Notes: generated by a model from the sequence alone, not told the origin. A stretch of DNA of 64,000 nt from Rhodospirillaceae bacterium (GCA_947476925.1 CANJSF010000010.1:57350-121349), one strand, 5' to 3'; positions 35,590 through 43,576 are shown, counted from the first letter of the stretch. Numbers and translations are program-made.

Positions 35590-36048
35590 CTATTGGCGCA
35601 GACGTGCGGCGGCGCTGATCGCGCTCGCCGCGTTGGTTGCGCCCGCAGTTTCATCGTCGGGCGAGAGTGCGGCTAGTTTTTGCTGAGCCGTCGTGCTTTC
35701 TTCTTGCGCCTTGAGCAATGAATCCATGACCTGTTTGGAAATGCCCAATCCGCCCGATTTGACGATGTGTTTGCCGTACTCCTGGTTCATCATCGAACGC
35801 CACATTTCTTCGGCGTGTCCGCCGCCGAACTCGGGGTCTACTTCAACGCCCTGGGTCATGTATTCCAACATCTGACCGACAAAGAATGACTCGAAATTAT
35901 CGGCCGCGGTGCGCGCGCCTTTTTCGTCAAGCCCGTTGGCTTTCTTATTCGACTGTGCGGTTGCGGCATTTACGGCCTGGCCCTGCACGCCAACGCTGTA
36001 TGCGTTCTGTGCGCCGCCGATAAGCGAAGTTGTGTCCATCATGCTCAT
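35590..36048 (-). CDS. flgJ: Rod-binding protein FlgJ, single-domain form
   Basis: 152 aa. It corresponds to the N-terminal rod-cap domain of FlgJ: AADNFESFFVGQMLEYMTQG, FGGGHAEEMWRSMMNQEYGK and ISKQVMDSLLKAQEE. There is no C-terminal muramidase domain, as is normal in alphaproteobacteria, where a separate lytic enzyme opens the peptidoglycan. It starts 2 bp after the flgI stop. Confidence 0.92.
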   Translation of the reverse strand: MSMMDTTSLIGGAQNAYSVGVQGQAVNAATAQSNKKANGLDEKGARTAADNFESFFVGQMLEYMTQGVEVDPEFGGGHAEEMWRSMMNQEYGKHIVKSGGLGISKQVMDSLLKAQEESTTAQQKLAALSPDDETAGATNAASAISAAARLRQ

Positions 36049-36050
36049 GA

Positions 36051-37232
36051 TTACATCACCTCAATTTCGGCTTGCAGAGCGCCTGCGGCCTTAATTGCCT
36101 GTAAGATCGAGATCATGTCGCGTGGGCCAACTCCAAGGGAGTTCAAGCCGTTGACAAGTTCTTGCAAACTGACGCCGTCATCAACCAGCGCGAGCCGGCG
36201 ATCCTTGTCTTCCTCAACCGTGATCTCGGTGCGCGGAACGACGGTCGTTGTGCCGGTTTCTGAAAAGGGTGAGGGCTGCGACACTTGCGGGGTTTCGCTG
36301 ACTTTAATTGTCAAATTGCCTTGCGCGACTGCGACCGTCGAAATACGCACATCTTGGCCGATGACGATGACACCAGTGTTTTCGTCGATTACGACGCGAG
36401 CGGTTTGATCGGGTTCGATCTTCAGTTGCTCAACATCTGTCATGACATCGACCATCGAGCCTTCGTACCCGTCCGGAATGGCCACCATCACGGTCCCGGG
36501 GTCAATCGTCGCAGCGGACGTCGTTCCCATGAAGGCATTGATGGCCTGCGCCACGCGACGCGCCGTGGTCAGGTCTGGATTGCGCAACGACAATTTGGCT
36601 TGGCGCATCGCAGCCAGAGAGAAGTCGATTTCACGCTCGACGATGGCGCCACTGGGAATGCGGCCGCTGGTTGGGACGCCACGTGAAATGCTAGCCGCTG
36701 CGCCTTGCGCGGCAAAGCCGCCAACCTGAACCGAACCTTGTGAGACGGCATACACTTCGCCGTCCGCGCCCATGAGCGGTGTTACAGCGAGTGTGCCGCC
36801 TTGCAGGCTGAGCGCGTTGCCAATCGAACTGACTTGAACGTCGATGCGCGAACCTTGACGCGAGAAGGGCGGTATTGTGGCCGTAACAATCACCGCGGCG
36901 ACGTTGTCGGGCTCCATCTTGCTGTCTCGGGTGTTGATCCCAAGTCGTTCCAGCATGCCCGCTAGGCTTTCTTTCGTGGCCGAAATTTTCTTCAGGTCAT
37001 CGCCGGTGCCTTTCAGACCGACAACCAATCCGTACCCGACAAGAATGTTTTCGCGAACGCCTTCAAACCCGGCGAGATCCTTGATGCGCGAGGTGGCATG
37101 AGCTTGGCTCGAGGCCAGAAACAGCAAGGCAGCCATCAGCATGTGAATGCCAACAAACCACAGGCGGTCGATTCGCCCGGCGCTGGCAGGCGCCCGCAGT
37201 GAGGTTTGCTCGGTTGCAAAAGTAAAACGCAT
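36051..37232 (-). CDS. flgI: Flagellar P-ring protein FlgI
   Basis: Periplasmic ring around the rod in the peptidoglycan layer. From ATG 37232, preceded by GAAGAGG, the protein has 393 aa with a signal peptide (hydrophobic MLMAALLFLASSQAHA). The family motifs are RIKDLAGFEGVRENILVGYG, LVVGLKGTGDDLKK, NVAAVIVTATIPPFSRQGSR, ERLGINTRDS and a conserved C-terminus (LQELVNGLNSLGVGPRDMIS). It is the first gene of the flgI-flgJ-flgN-flgK-flgL operon, with a sigma-54 element 80 bp upstream. Confidence 0.96.
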   Translation of the reverse strand: MRFTFATEQTSLRAPASAGRIDRLWFVGIHMLMAALLFLASSQAHATSRIKDLAGFEGVRENILVGYGLVVGLKGTGDDLKKISATKESLAGMLERLGINTRDSKMEPDNVAAVIVTATIPPFSRQGSRIDVQVSSIGNALSLQGGTLAVTPLMGADGEVYAVSQGSVQVGGFAAQGAAASISRGVPTSGRIPSGAIVEREIDFSLAAMRQAKLSLRNPDLTTARRVAQAINAFMGTTSAATIDPGTVMVAIPDGYEGSMVDVMTDVEQLKIEPDQTARVVIDENTGVIVIGQDVRISTVAVAQGNLTIKVSETPQVSQPSPFSETGTTTVVPRTEITVEEDKDRRLALVDDGVSLQELVNGLNSLGVGPRDMISILQAIKAAGALQAEIEVM

Positions 37233-37312
37233 GATGGCCTCTTCGCTTTTCGGTCTTTGGTCCACTCCCGGCACAATCAGGGCGTCGGGGCGTACTCTTC
37301 CGCAGCAATCAA

Positions 37313-37328
37313 TGCGAATTTCGTGCCA
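37313..37328 (-). promoter_or_regulatory. Sigma-54 promoter (-24/-12) for flgI-flgJ-flgN-flgK-flgL
   Basis: The minus strand reads TGGCACGAAATTCGCA: a perfect -24 TGGCACG, correct spacing, and TCGCA for TTGCA at -12 (one mismatch). It lies 80 bp upstream of flgI. Confidence 0.78.
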
Positions 37329-37503
37329 ACTGGCCAATCCCGCTAAACCATTGGAAAACAATGATTTATTTAAAAATCGCCGTGCTTCCTCGGGCTTCGG
37401 ATAGGTCGGAATGGGCGTGCCGTCGGCAAATCTTGCCGAGTGACGCGGCGCGCAAATCGCGTTACTTCATAATGGCTTGGTGTTGGTACATGCGGTTGGT
37501 GAC

Positions 37504-37956
37504 ATGAAAGTCGAAGGCCCAAAGGGCCCGAGTTCCGTTCAGCTGAAGAAAACCAAGAAGACTGAAGGCGCGTCGGGCGGCGGGTTTGCGGCCGCGCTTG
37601 GCCGCGCTGCGGGCGGCGAAGAATCGACCGATTCCTCAGGACCTGTCGATAACGCCTCCGGCATTGCCGGTGTTGATGGCGTTTTTGCTGCCCAGTCCGT
37701 TGATTCTGGCCCTGGACCAGGCCCGGAGGAGCGCCAACGTCGCGCCAAGCGGGGCGCAGAAATGCTTGATCGCCTAGAAGAAATTCGCCGCGGCCTGCTT
37801 TTGGGGGTGATCCCGAAAGATCGCCTGGCTGAATTGGCCCGAATTGTCCGAGATAAGCGAGAAAAGGGCGCGGACCCGGTTATTTCACGTTTGCTCGATG
37901 AAATTGAGCTTAGGGCAGAAGTAGAGCTAGCCAAACTCAGTCGCCGTTTGGCATAA
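37504..37956 (+). CDS. fliX: Flagellar assembly regulator FliX
   Basis: 150 aa from ATG 37504 (MKVEGPKGPSSVQLKK); an upstream ATG would add 9 unlikely residues. After a Gly/Ser-rich linker the conserved C-terminal part is LDRLEEIRRGLLLGVIPKDR, LAELARIVRDKREKG and LLDEIELRAEVELAKL. In Caulobacter FliX senses early basal-body assembly and controls the activator FlbD of sigma-54 flagellar promoters. Its place between two operons with sigma-54 sites fits that role. It diverges from flgI. Confidence 0.9.
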   Translation: MKVEGPKGPSSVQLKKTKKTEGASGGGFAAALGRAAGGEESTDSSGPVDNASGIAGVDGVFAAQSVDSGPGPGPEERQRRAKRGAEMLDRLEEIRRGLLLGVIPKDRLAELARIVRDKREKGADPVISRLLDEIELRAEVELAKLSRRLA

Positions 37957-38020
37957 GCCTGCCGTGATTCGCCCTCGAAGTGGGGCACTCTGGCGCAAAC
38001 TTCTAACCCATTGATTATAC

Positions 38021-38635
38021 ATGAAAAAGAAGAAAGCCCCGACGCCCAAGAAAAAGGCCAAGCCAACGGCCGCAGCGAAACCGCGTAAAACAGCAGCAAA
38101 ATCAAAGCCTAAGGCCAAGGCCCCGGTCAAATCAGCCAAGGCCTCATCGGTGCGCCCGGTGGCCAAGCTTGTCGCTGTGCCAGTCAAGCCGGCCAAACGC
38201 GAGCGAGTGCTGAAATCCTCAAGCATTACGTTGCCCCCGGATTACCGGCCGACTGACAAAGAACCGTTTATGAATACCCGCCACCTCGAGTATTTCCGGC
38301 GCAAGCTGTTGGCTTGGCGCCTGGAGTTGCTCAAAGAGTCGGAAGAAACACTGGAAAGTCTCCAAGAAGGCAGCTTGCAAGAGCCCGATTTGGCCGACCG
38401 AGCCTCGGCCGAAATGGAGCGCGCGCTGGAGCTGCGTACGCGTGATCGTGCACGCAAGCTGATTTCGAAGATTGATGCGGCGCTACGCCGGATTGAAGAC
38501 GGTAGCTATGGATTTTGCGAGGAGACCGGCGACCCTATCGGGCTCAAGCGTCTCGAAGCGCGTCCAATTGCCACATTGAGTGTCGAAGCCCAAGAGCGCC
38601 ACGAGCGGATGGAGCGCACTCATCGCTCGGACTAA
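38021..38635 (+). CDS. dksA: DksA family protein with long basic N-terminal extension
   Basis: 204 aa; a usual DksA has about 140-150. The DksA part begins around residue 75 (YRPTDKEPFMNTRHLEYFRR) and includes the coiled coil with DLADRASAEMERALELRTRD and the zinc-finger region IEDGSYGFCEETGDPIGLKR. Only one cysteine of the four-Cys finger is left, a form common in alphaproteobacteria. The first 65 residues are an unusual Lys/Ala/Pro-rich tail (MKKKKAPTPKKKAKPTAAAK onward) resembling histone H1-like tails. DksA binds RNA polymerase and tunes promoters with ppGpp. Gene order fliX-dksA is often seen in this group. Confidence 0.9.
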   Translation: MKKKKAPTPKKKAKPTAAAKPRKTAAKSKPKAKAPVKSAKASSVRPVAKLVAVPVKPAKRERVLKSSSITLPPDYRPTDKEPFMNTRHLEYFRRKLLAWRLELLKESEETLESLQEGSLQEPDLADRASAEMERALELRTRDRARKLISKIDAALRRIEDGSYGFCEETGDPIGLKRLEARPIATLSVEAQERHERMERTHRSD

Positions 38636-38670
38636 TCGCATTTTCTCAACGTTCTAGGTTTTATGCATGC

Positions 38671-38701
38671 AAAAGGCGCTTCCGAACAGGAAGCGCCTTT
38701 T
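38671..38701. terminator. Bidirectional terminator between dksA and the second flaF
   Basis: Perfect 13-bp stem AAAAGGCGCTTCC/GGAAGCGCCTTTT with loop GAACA. The A/T ends make it work for dksA on the plus strand and for the convergent flaF-like gene on the minus strand. Confidence 0.9.
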
Positions 38702-38740
38702 CAGCAAGGCAATGATGCCAGAATCAGATGGCGTGAGGCC

Positions 38741-39094
38741 TTAGGCCCCGCGCTTCTCCAGAAGGCCCTCTGCGATCTGCAGATTGGTGTTGACCAAAGC
38801 TTCAATGGCCTTGGTCGAGGAGCCGCTTTGCATTTCGAAGGTCTTTTGGGCCACGAAACTGGCAAGGCGGATCAAATTGTCTTTAATCGGCATGGGCAGC
38901 GGGTTGTCGGCAACCGACACCATGGTGCGGATACCAACCCACAACTGCATATTGCGGTCGAGAGCTGCGGCTAGGCGCTTCTCATTTTTCGACTCGTGTG
39001 AGCGCGAAATTTCAAGCGCCGACTGGGTGAGGGCCAGAGCGTCTTCCTCGGCGAGAGAAAGGGCCATGGGCTTTGTGTTGGTCATCATGTTCAT
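38741..39094 (-). CDS. Second FlaF-family protein
   Basis: 117 aa. The core LAAALDRNMQLWVGIRTMVS, DNPLPMPIKDNLIRLASFVA and ALVNTNLQIAEGLL aligns well with the FlaF core at 26197-26622 (FNHLLWTIIQADLTDPENQL, INRNLAAGL). It is a divergent paralogue, encoded away from flagellin genes and on its own. It may serve a different flagellin or FlgL-like substrate; this is inference. The upstream region (39095-39346) holds a CtrA-like site and a perfect 8-bp hairpin, CGATAGAA-ACTC-TTCTATCG, at 39138-39157. Confidence 0.82.
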   Translation of the reverse strand: MNMMTNTKPMALSLAEEDALALTQSALEISRSHESKNEKRLAAALDRNMQLWVGIRTMVSVADNPLPMPIKDNLIRLASFVAQKTFEMQSGSSTKAIEALVNTNLQIAEGLLEKRGA

Positions 39095-39298
39095 CCGATT
39101 AGTCCCCTGACTGGTGGCATCAGTGCGTAGGTAAATCCGATAGAAACTCTTCTATCGCTGACTGTTATCGCAGCCCGGGGTTAACAAAAGGTTTTTTGAA
39201 TCTTCTTTTTTAAAGCCATCAAAGATTCGATTGGCTGGTTTGTTTGGGGCCGAATCATCAATGTTTTCAGGGCCCATGTTCTAAGAATCAGCAATTGA

Positions 39299-39313
39299 TT
39301 AATGACTGGTTAA
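39299..39313. promoter_or_regulatory. CtrA-like site TTAA-N7-TTAA upstream of the second flaF
   Basis: On the minus strand: TTAACCAGTCATTAA, with the TTAACC half-site typical for CtrA. It is 205 bp before the flaF-like gene and downstream of the flgH operon terminator, so it belongs to the promoter region of the former. Confidence 0.45.
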
Positions 39314-39346
39314 GGCAGACGGCTCGCAAAAGCCCACCTTCCAGGC

Positions 39347-39381
39347 AAAAAAAAGCCGACGGTGAATAAATCACCGTCGGC
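39347..39381 (-). terminator. Rho-independent terminator of the flgF-flgG-flgA-flgH operon
   Basis: On the minus strand an 11-bp stem GCCGACGGTGA/TCACCGTCGGC with loop TTTAT is followed by eight T (plus-strand A-run 39347-39354). Confidence 0.92.
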
Positions 39382-39530
39382 GAGTTTGCTTCTGTTTCGC
39401 GAGGCCACCCCGCGAAAAGAGTTGGACAGGGATAAAAGGAAACCGTCGCTTCCCGTTTATCCCCGCCCTTCCAAACAGAAGGGCGTGACAAGCTTTGCTG
39501 AGGCCCGCCGTCGCGGATCGCAGCAAAGCC
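39347..39530 (-). ncRNA. Hairpin-rich 3' region after flgH (candidate structured RNA)
   Basis: Starting 7 bp beyond the flgH stop codon, the minus strand contains at least five consecutive stem-loops within 184 bases. They are GCTTTGCTG/CAGCAAAGC (39492-39529), CGCCCTTC/GAAGGGCG (39464-39485), GGGATAAA/TTTATCCC with inner GGAA/TTCC (39429-39463), TTTCGCG/CGCGAAA (39395-39417) and the terminator (39347-39381). No ORF explains the pairing. It may be a processed 3' UTR RNA or an independent small RNA. I do not recognise 6S, SRP, tmRNA or RNase P features. Confidence 0.45.
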
Positions 39531-39536
39531 AAATCA

Positions 39537-40280
39537 CTAGAACGGGAAAATCACGTCAAAGATCTGTTGGCCGTAACGTGGCTGTTGGACATCGCTGAGC
39601 GAGCCGCGGCCGCCGTACGAAATTCTAGCTTCGGCAATCTTGTCCCATGAAATGGTGTTGTCTGAACGAATGTCTTCTGGCCGAATCACGCCGGCTACTT
39701 GCAACTCGCGCAACTCGTTGTTGACGCGAACTTCTTGCCGGCCGGCGATGGCCAAATTTCCGTTTGGAAGGACTTGAAGAACAATCGCAGCTAAACGAAT
39801 GCTAATGCTTTCATCACGCTTAATCGAGCCGGTACCTTTAAAGTCACTCGTGCTTGAGAAATCAACAGCCGGTGTTGCATTGACGCCTGGGACGATGTCT
39901 TTGTTGAGGAAGTTGGTAATGCTCACCGATTCCTTTGCGCTGTCGCGCTTGCGCGAGGTTTCGTTATTCAGCTGTGCGCTTTCATTTTGAATCTTGACGA
40001 CAACCGTCATGACGTCACCAATTTCTTTGGCGCGTTGATCTTTGAAGAAAGCGCGCGCACCTGGCCGCCACAACGAATTTGAAGCCGGTTCAATGGCGAT
40101 GGGCGTCGGCATTGGCATGGTCACAGGCCGGTAGTCGCGATCTTGTGTTGGGCTGGTCACTGCCGAAAGTGCTGGCGCCTGTCCGACACGAGATAAGCGC
40201 TCGGCCGTCGAGCATCCGCTGAGTGCGGTTGCGGCCAGCAAAATGGCGGTGATGGCGCTGCGAGAGATCATGCGAGTCAT
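39537..40280 (-). CDS. flgH: Flagellar L-ring lipoprotein FlgH
   Basis: Outer-membrane ring around the rod. ATG 40280 with AAGG just upstream gives 247 aa and a lipoprotein signal ending LSGC (Cys23). Family motifs are SLWRPGARAFFKDQRAKEIG, DVMTVVVKIQNESAQLNNET, GNLAIAGRQEVRVNNELREL, VAGVIRPEDIRSDNTISWDK and a C-terminus that includes QRYGQQIF-like PRYGQQIFDVIFPF. It is last in the flgF-flgG-flgA-flgH operon. Confidence 0.95.
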   Translation of the reverse strand: MTRMISRSAITAILLAATALSGCSTAERLSRVGQAPALSAVTSPTQDRDYRPVTMPMPTPIAIEPASNSLWRPGARAFFKDQRAKEIGDVMTVVVKIQNESAQLNNETSRKRDSAKESVSITNFLNKDIVPGVNATPAVDFSSTSDFKGTGSIKRDESISIRLAAIVLQVLPNGNLAIAGRQEVRVNNELRELQVAGVIRPEDIRSDNTISWDKIAEARISYGGRGSLSDVQQPRYGQQIFDVIFPF

Positions 40281-40313
40281 GGCCTTGGTCCTTTTAATTT
40301 TTATCACTCAAAC

Positions 40314-41705
40314 TTAGTTCATCGCTGATTGCTGTTCGGTCACACGTGCTGTTTGCGCATCAAGCACTTCGGCAAGGATCGTGTGGCTGCTTTTTGTATT
40401 CGTAATGCGGATCACCTGGCCAACGGCGCCATCTTCCAGGACGCGGCCTTTAGATGTCAGGCTCATGGCTTTGGTGTTGAAGATCAGGGTAATGGTTTTG
40501 CCTTTGGCGACGACGACGGGACGCGACACGCTTAAGGTGCGGAATGTCTGACCTGAACGCACAGTGTTTGTTGCAATCAATCCGACGAGATCTTTCTCGT
40601 TGCGCACGATTTCGCCAACAATGTCGTTCTCAGATAATGTCACCCAGGTTAGGTCATGTGCATCGATTGTTTCGCCACGACGGATATCGCGTGATGCGGT
40701 TGGGACGTCGATCAAGTTGAGGTCTTGCAAATCTGTACGGCGAATGGCGGTACGTGCGGGCAAGAAGCGCTTGGGGGTTTTGCCGACAAGCTGAGTTTCG
40801 CTGGTGACGGCATCTTTTGGGATGTCGTCGGCATTCATGGCGGTCCATGATATATCAGACGCTGAAATCTCAACGCCGCGGCGCATTTCAGCACGAAGCA
40901 CGGGGATTTGGGTCAATGTCAGGTGATAGATATCAGACTGGCGAATGGGCTGGCCCGATTTCAAGTAGCCACGCGGGGCTTTACCAATCAATGCATTGAT
41001 ATCCATCACCGTATCTGCGGCAATCTCGGTCTCTGGCACGTCGATCATGTTGATCATGTCGGCGGTCATTACCGTGTTGCGCGACAGTCCTTGCTTCACA
41101 GTTGGAATATTGACCACGGCCATCGCGCTTCCGCGTACAGGCACGAAAATCGCCGATGGGTCGCCGGCCGCAATCTCGGCGACTGCCGAGAAGCTTTTCG
41201 TTGCTGCATCGTAAATGGCCTCACGCACGACAATCGACTTATTGGCATTGAGACCAATGGTGGCGGTGCCAATCGCGGCAAACGGCTTTAGGCTATAGTT
41301 CTGTGGCATGCCATTTGCGGTCAAGGCCGTACGGATAGCCGCGATGATTTCGGCGGATTGAATTGTTTGACCTGGGCGGAACACAAGCGCGCGATCGTAA
41401 GGACCGGTCGGGCGCCAATCGATCCCATTGTTGCGTGCCAATGTTGCCAGCCAGTCGGCCGCCAAAACAATGCGCTGTCCTGGGGCGGGTGATTGGGCGA
41501 TGACTTTATCACCTTTCATCACGTCGCCGCCGAAGACATCGCCGAGGCGAACAACATCCTCGGTGACGGTCACCGACGAGTTGAGACGCACCGGCACCGG
41601 ATCACCCAAAGTGGCAGCCGCTGCGACACCAGCAAACGAAAGGCTGAGCATCGTTGTAACGGCGATGCAAACCAATCGGCGGGCGGTCAATGCGATCTGT
41701 GACAT
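40314..41705 (-). CDS. flgA: P-ring assembly chaperone FlgA with three tandem SAF-like repeats
   Basis: Periplasmic chaperone for FlgI. 463 aa, about twice the size of enteric FlgA (about 220). After a signal peptide (1-30) and an N-terminal region (to about 195), residues 198-260, 267-329 and 332-394 form three repeats of about 65 aa. Each has the plan of a strand, RG(V/E)-type turn, SAxDI-like helix, polar loop, LxGK/LVG and a final IRxSD/IRRTD-like strand. The FlgA C-terminal domain follows (KGKTITLIFNTKAMSLTSKG, VGQVIRITNTKSSHTILAEV). Family FlgA proteins have one SAF domain; the extra copies are unusual. Confidence 0.88.
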   Translation of the reverse strand: MSQIALTARRLVCIAVTTMLSLSFAGVAAAATLGDPVPVRLNSSVTVTEDVVRLGDVFGGDVMKGDKVIAQSPAPGQRIVLAADWLATLARNNGIDWRPTGPYDRALVFRPGQTIQSAEIIAAIRTALTANGMPQNYSLKPFAAIGTATIGLNANKSIVVREAIYDAATKSFSAVAEIAAGDPSAIFVPVRGSAMAVVNIPTVKQGLSRNTVMTADMINMIDVPETEIAADTVMDINALIGKAPRGYLKSGQPIRQSDIYHLTLTQIPVLRAEMRRGVEISASDISWTAMNADDIPKDAVTSETQLVGKTPKRFLPARTAIRRTDLQDLNLIDVPTASRDIRRGETIDAHDLTWVTLSENDIVGEIVRNEKDLVGLIATNTVRSGQTFRTLSVSRPVVVAKGKTITLIFNTKAMSLTSKGRVLEDGAVGQVIRITNTKSSHTILAEVLDAQTARVTEQQSAMN

Positions 41706-41731
41706 CTTGGATAATCCTTCGGCGGTATTTC

Positions 41732-42526
41732 TTAGGCGATCATCTGCGTAACGGTGGAGTACATTTGGTCAGCGGTTTGCACGACCTTAGAGTTCATTTC
41801 GTACGCACGCTGCGCGCTGATCAGTTCGGTGATTTCCGAGACGACGTTGACGTTAGAGGTTTCGAGGAACCCTTGGAGAATGGTGCCGTAGCCTGGAGTT
41901 CCTGGAACGCCCGCAGTGGCAATGCCCGAAGCCGGTGTTTCAAGGAATAAGTTATCACCGATCGCGTCAAGGCCCGCTTCGTTCGCAAAGGTTGCGATCG
42001 AGAACTGACCGGCCGCTTGAGGATCAACAACGCCATCCTGTTTGTAAAACACTTGGCCTTGCGGATTGATCGAGATGCTGATCGCATCGGTGGGGATTGC
42101 GCCCAATCCCGAAACCAAGAAGCCATCGTGTGTAACAATTTCGCCGTTGGCCGATAATTGGAACGAACCGTCGCGCGTGTAAGCCGTTTCGCCGGTGGGC
42201 AAGGTGATTTGGAAATAACCCTTACCTTGCAGCGAGACATCCAGCGTGTTGTCGGTCGAAAGCAAGCTGCCCTGCTCGGTGATTCGATACACGGCTGCGG
42301 TTTTGACACCCAAGCCTAATTGCACACCCGAGGGGACGATTGTCCCAGCGTCCGACGACGTTGAGCCAACGCGTCGTAAATCTTGATATAACAAGTCGTT
42401 GAACTCGGTCCGGCGACGTGAATACGCTGTCGTATTCATGTTGGCGATGTTGTTCGAAATGACTTCGACGTTGGTCTGTTGGGCCAACATGCCGGTGCCT
42501 GCGATATTGAGAGCGCGGATACTCAT
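41732..42526 (-). CDS. flgG: Flagellar distal rod protein FlgG
   Basis: 264 aa, normal length. N-terminus SIRALNIAGTGMLAQQTNVE and VISNNIANMNTTAYSRRRTE, body motifs DLLYQDLRRVGSTSSDAGT and VPSGVQLGLGVKTAAVYRI, C-terminus QGFLETSNVNVVSEITELI and QRAYEMNSKVVQTADQMYST. These identify FlgG rather than FlgF. flgF lies 59 bp upstream, flgA 26 bp downstream. Confidence 0.96.
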   Translation of the reverse strand: MSIRALNIAGTGMLAQQTNVEVISNNIANMNTTAYSRRRTEFNDLLYQDLRRVGSTSSDAGTIVPSGVQLGLGVKTAAVYRITEQGSLLSTDNTLDVSLQGKGYFQITLPTGETAYTRDGSFQLSANGEIVTHDGFLVSGLGAIPTDAISISINPQGQVFYKQDGVVDPQAAGQFSIATFANEAGLDAIGDNLFLETPASGIATAGVPGTPGYGTILQGFLETSNVNVVSEITELISAQRAYEMNSKVVQTADQMYSTVTQMIA

Positions 42527-42585
42527 GACTTTGTTCCTTTTGTCTCTGCTCTAATTCTGGTGCGTCATTCTATTGCGGCGAGGCA

Positions 42586-43335
42586 TTAAGCCTGCGCCGG
42601 GCGCGTGAAAACGTCGTTCGCTTTTTTCTTTCGGTCGTCTTCTTGGCTAATCATACGTGCAGTTTCTTGGTAGGCGCGGTTCAGCGCAATCAAGCGGGTG
42701 ATTTCTGTCACCGGAACAACGTTCGAAGCTTCTAAAAGGCCTTGAGCAATTTTGGGTCTGTCCACGGCTTTAGGTTGCTCTGCGTCGGTACGAAATGCTG
42801 TGCCGTCGACTTGCTTCAATTCGCGTTCGTTGTCGAAGCGCACCACGCGCAGCTGACCGAAAGTTCTGCCGTTAGGTTCGGCCACGGTGCCATCGCCTTG
42901 GATGACAACGTTTCTCGCATCGGCTGGAATATTGATCGGCGCAGTATTGGTGCCTTGCACCAAGCGACCTTCCATGGTCGTCAGGAAACCTTCGGCATTC
43001 TTCGTAAAAGCGCCTGCGCGAGTGTAATTCTCAGCGCCACCGCGACCATTGATGACAAAATACCCATCACCTTGAATGGCGAGGTCAAATGTGTTGCCGG
43101 TATAATTGAAAACGCCTTGGCTGAGGTTGCGAACCAAGCCGAAGTCGTGGACGAACGCGACCTTATCTTTGAAGGTGCGCTCATTCTGGTCGAGCTTGAA
43201 CACGTACTGGGAAAAAAGGCTGTCGGTGCCCTTGTATCCAGTCGTATTCACGTTCGCGAGGTTGTTGGCGACAACCTCAAGTTGATTTTGTAACCCCATC
43301 TGTCGCGATAGGGCGATATACGTCGTGTTATCCAT
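42586..43335 (-). CDS. flgF: Flagellar proximal rod protein FlgF
   Basis: 249 aa. MDNTTYIALSRQMGLQNQLE, VVANNLANVNTTGYKGTDSL and the C-terminal QGLLEASNVVPVTEITRLIA place it in the FlgF family. It is the first gene of the flgF-flgG-flgA-flgH operon, with a sigma-54 element 48 bp upstream. Confidence 0.95.
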   Translation of the reverse strand: MDNTTYIALSRQMGLQNQLEVVANNLANVNTTGYKGTDSLFSQYVFKLDQNERTFKDKVAFVHDFGLVRNLSQGVFNYTGNTFDLAIQGDGYFVINGRGGAENYTRAGAFTKNAEGFLTTMEGRLVQGTNTAPINIPADARNVVIQGDGTVAEPNGRTFGQLRVVRFDNERELKQVDGTAFRTDAEQPKAVDRPKIAQGLLEASNVVPVTEITRLIALNRAYQETARMISQEDDRKKKANDVFTRPAQA

Positions 43336-43383
43336 GGCCTTTACTCCGCGCGGGTTGTTTATGCGCGTGATTGTCCATGTATA

Positions 43384-43399
43384 TGCAGGAACCGTGCCA
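43384..43399 (-). promoter_or_regulatory. Sigma-54 promoter (-24/-12) for flgF-flgG-flgA-flgH
   Basis: The minus strand reads TGGCACGGTTCCTGCA: perfect -24 TGGCACG, correct spacing, CTGCA for TTGCA at -12. It lies 48 bp upstream of flgF. The rest of the 378-bp flgF/fliL divergent region holds a CtrA-like near-match (43562-43576) and an AT-rich stretch around 43405-43430. Confidence 0.82.
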
Positions 43400-43561
43400 A
43401 GTTATAATATTTATATATATCAATAACTTAGTAGGTATTTTCCCAGCTAGCGGCCCGTTTTGTGCCAGGTGATATCAGGGTTTTGCCCGGCAAACCTTGC
43501 CCCCTTAGGCGACATCATCACACTATGTATTTGTCCCTGGCGGGGGCGATGTTGGCCCTAC

Positions 43562-43576
43562 TCAATATATTATTAA
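43562..43576 (+). promoter_or_regulatory. Near-consensus CtrA-like site upstream of fliL
   Basis: TCAATATATTATTAA followed by CC: TCAA-N7-TTAACC, one mismatch from TTAA-N7-TTAACC. It lies about 140 bp before fliL. Weak by itself, but fliL operons are CtrA targets in Caulobacter. Confidence 0.3.

Noticed and set aside
36569..36751. Short minus-strand frame within flgI
   Set aside because: Out-of-frame shadow of flgI.
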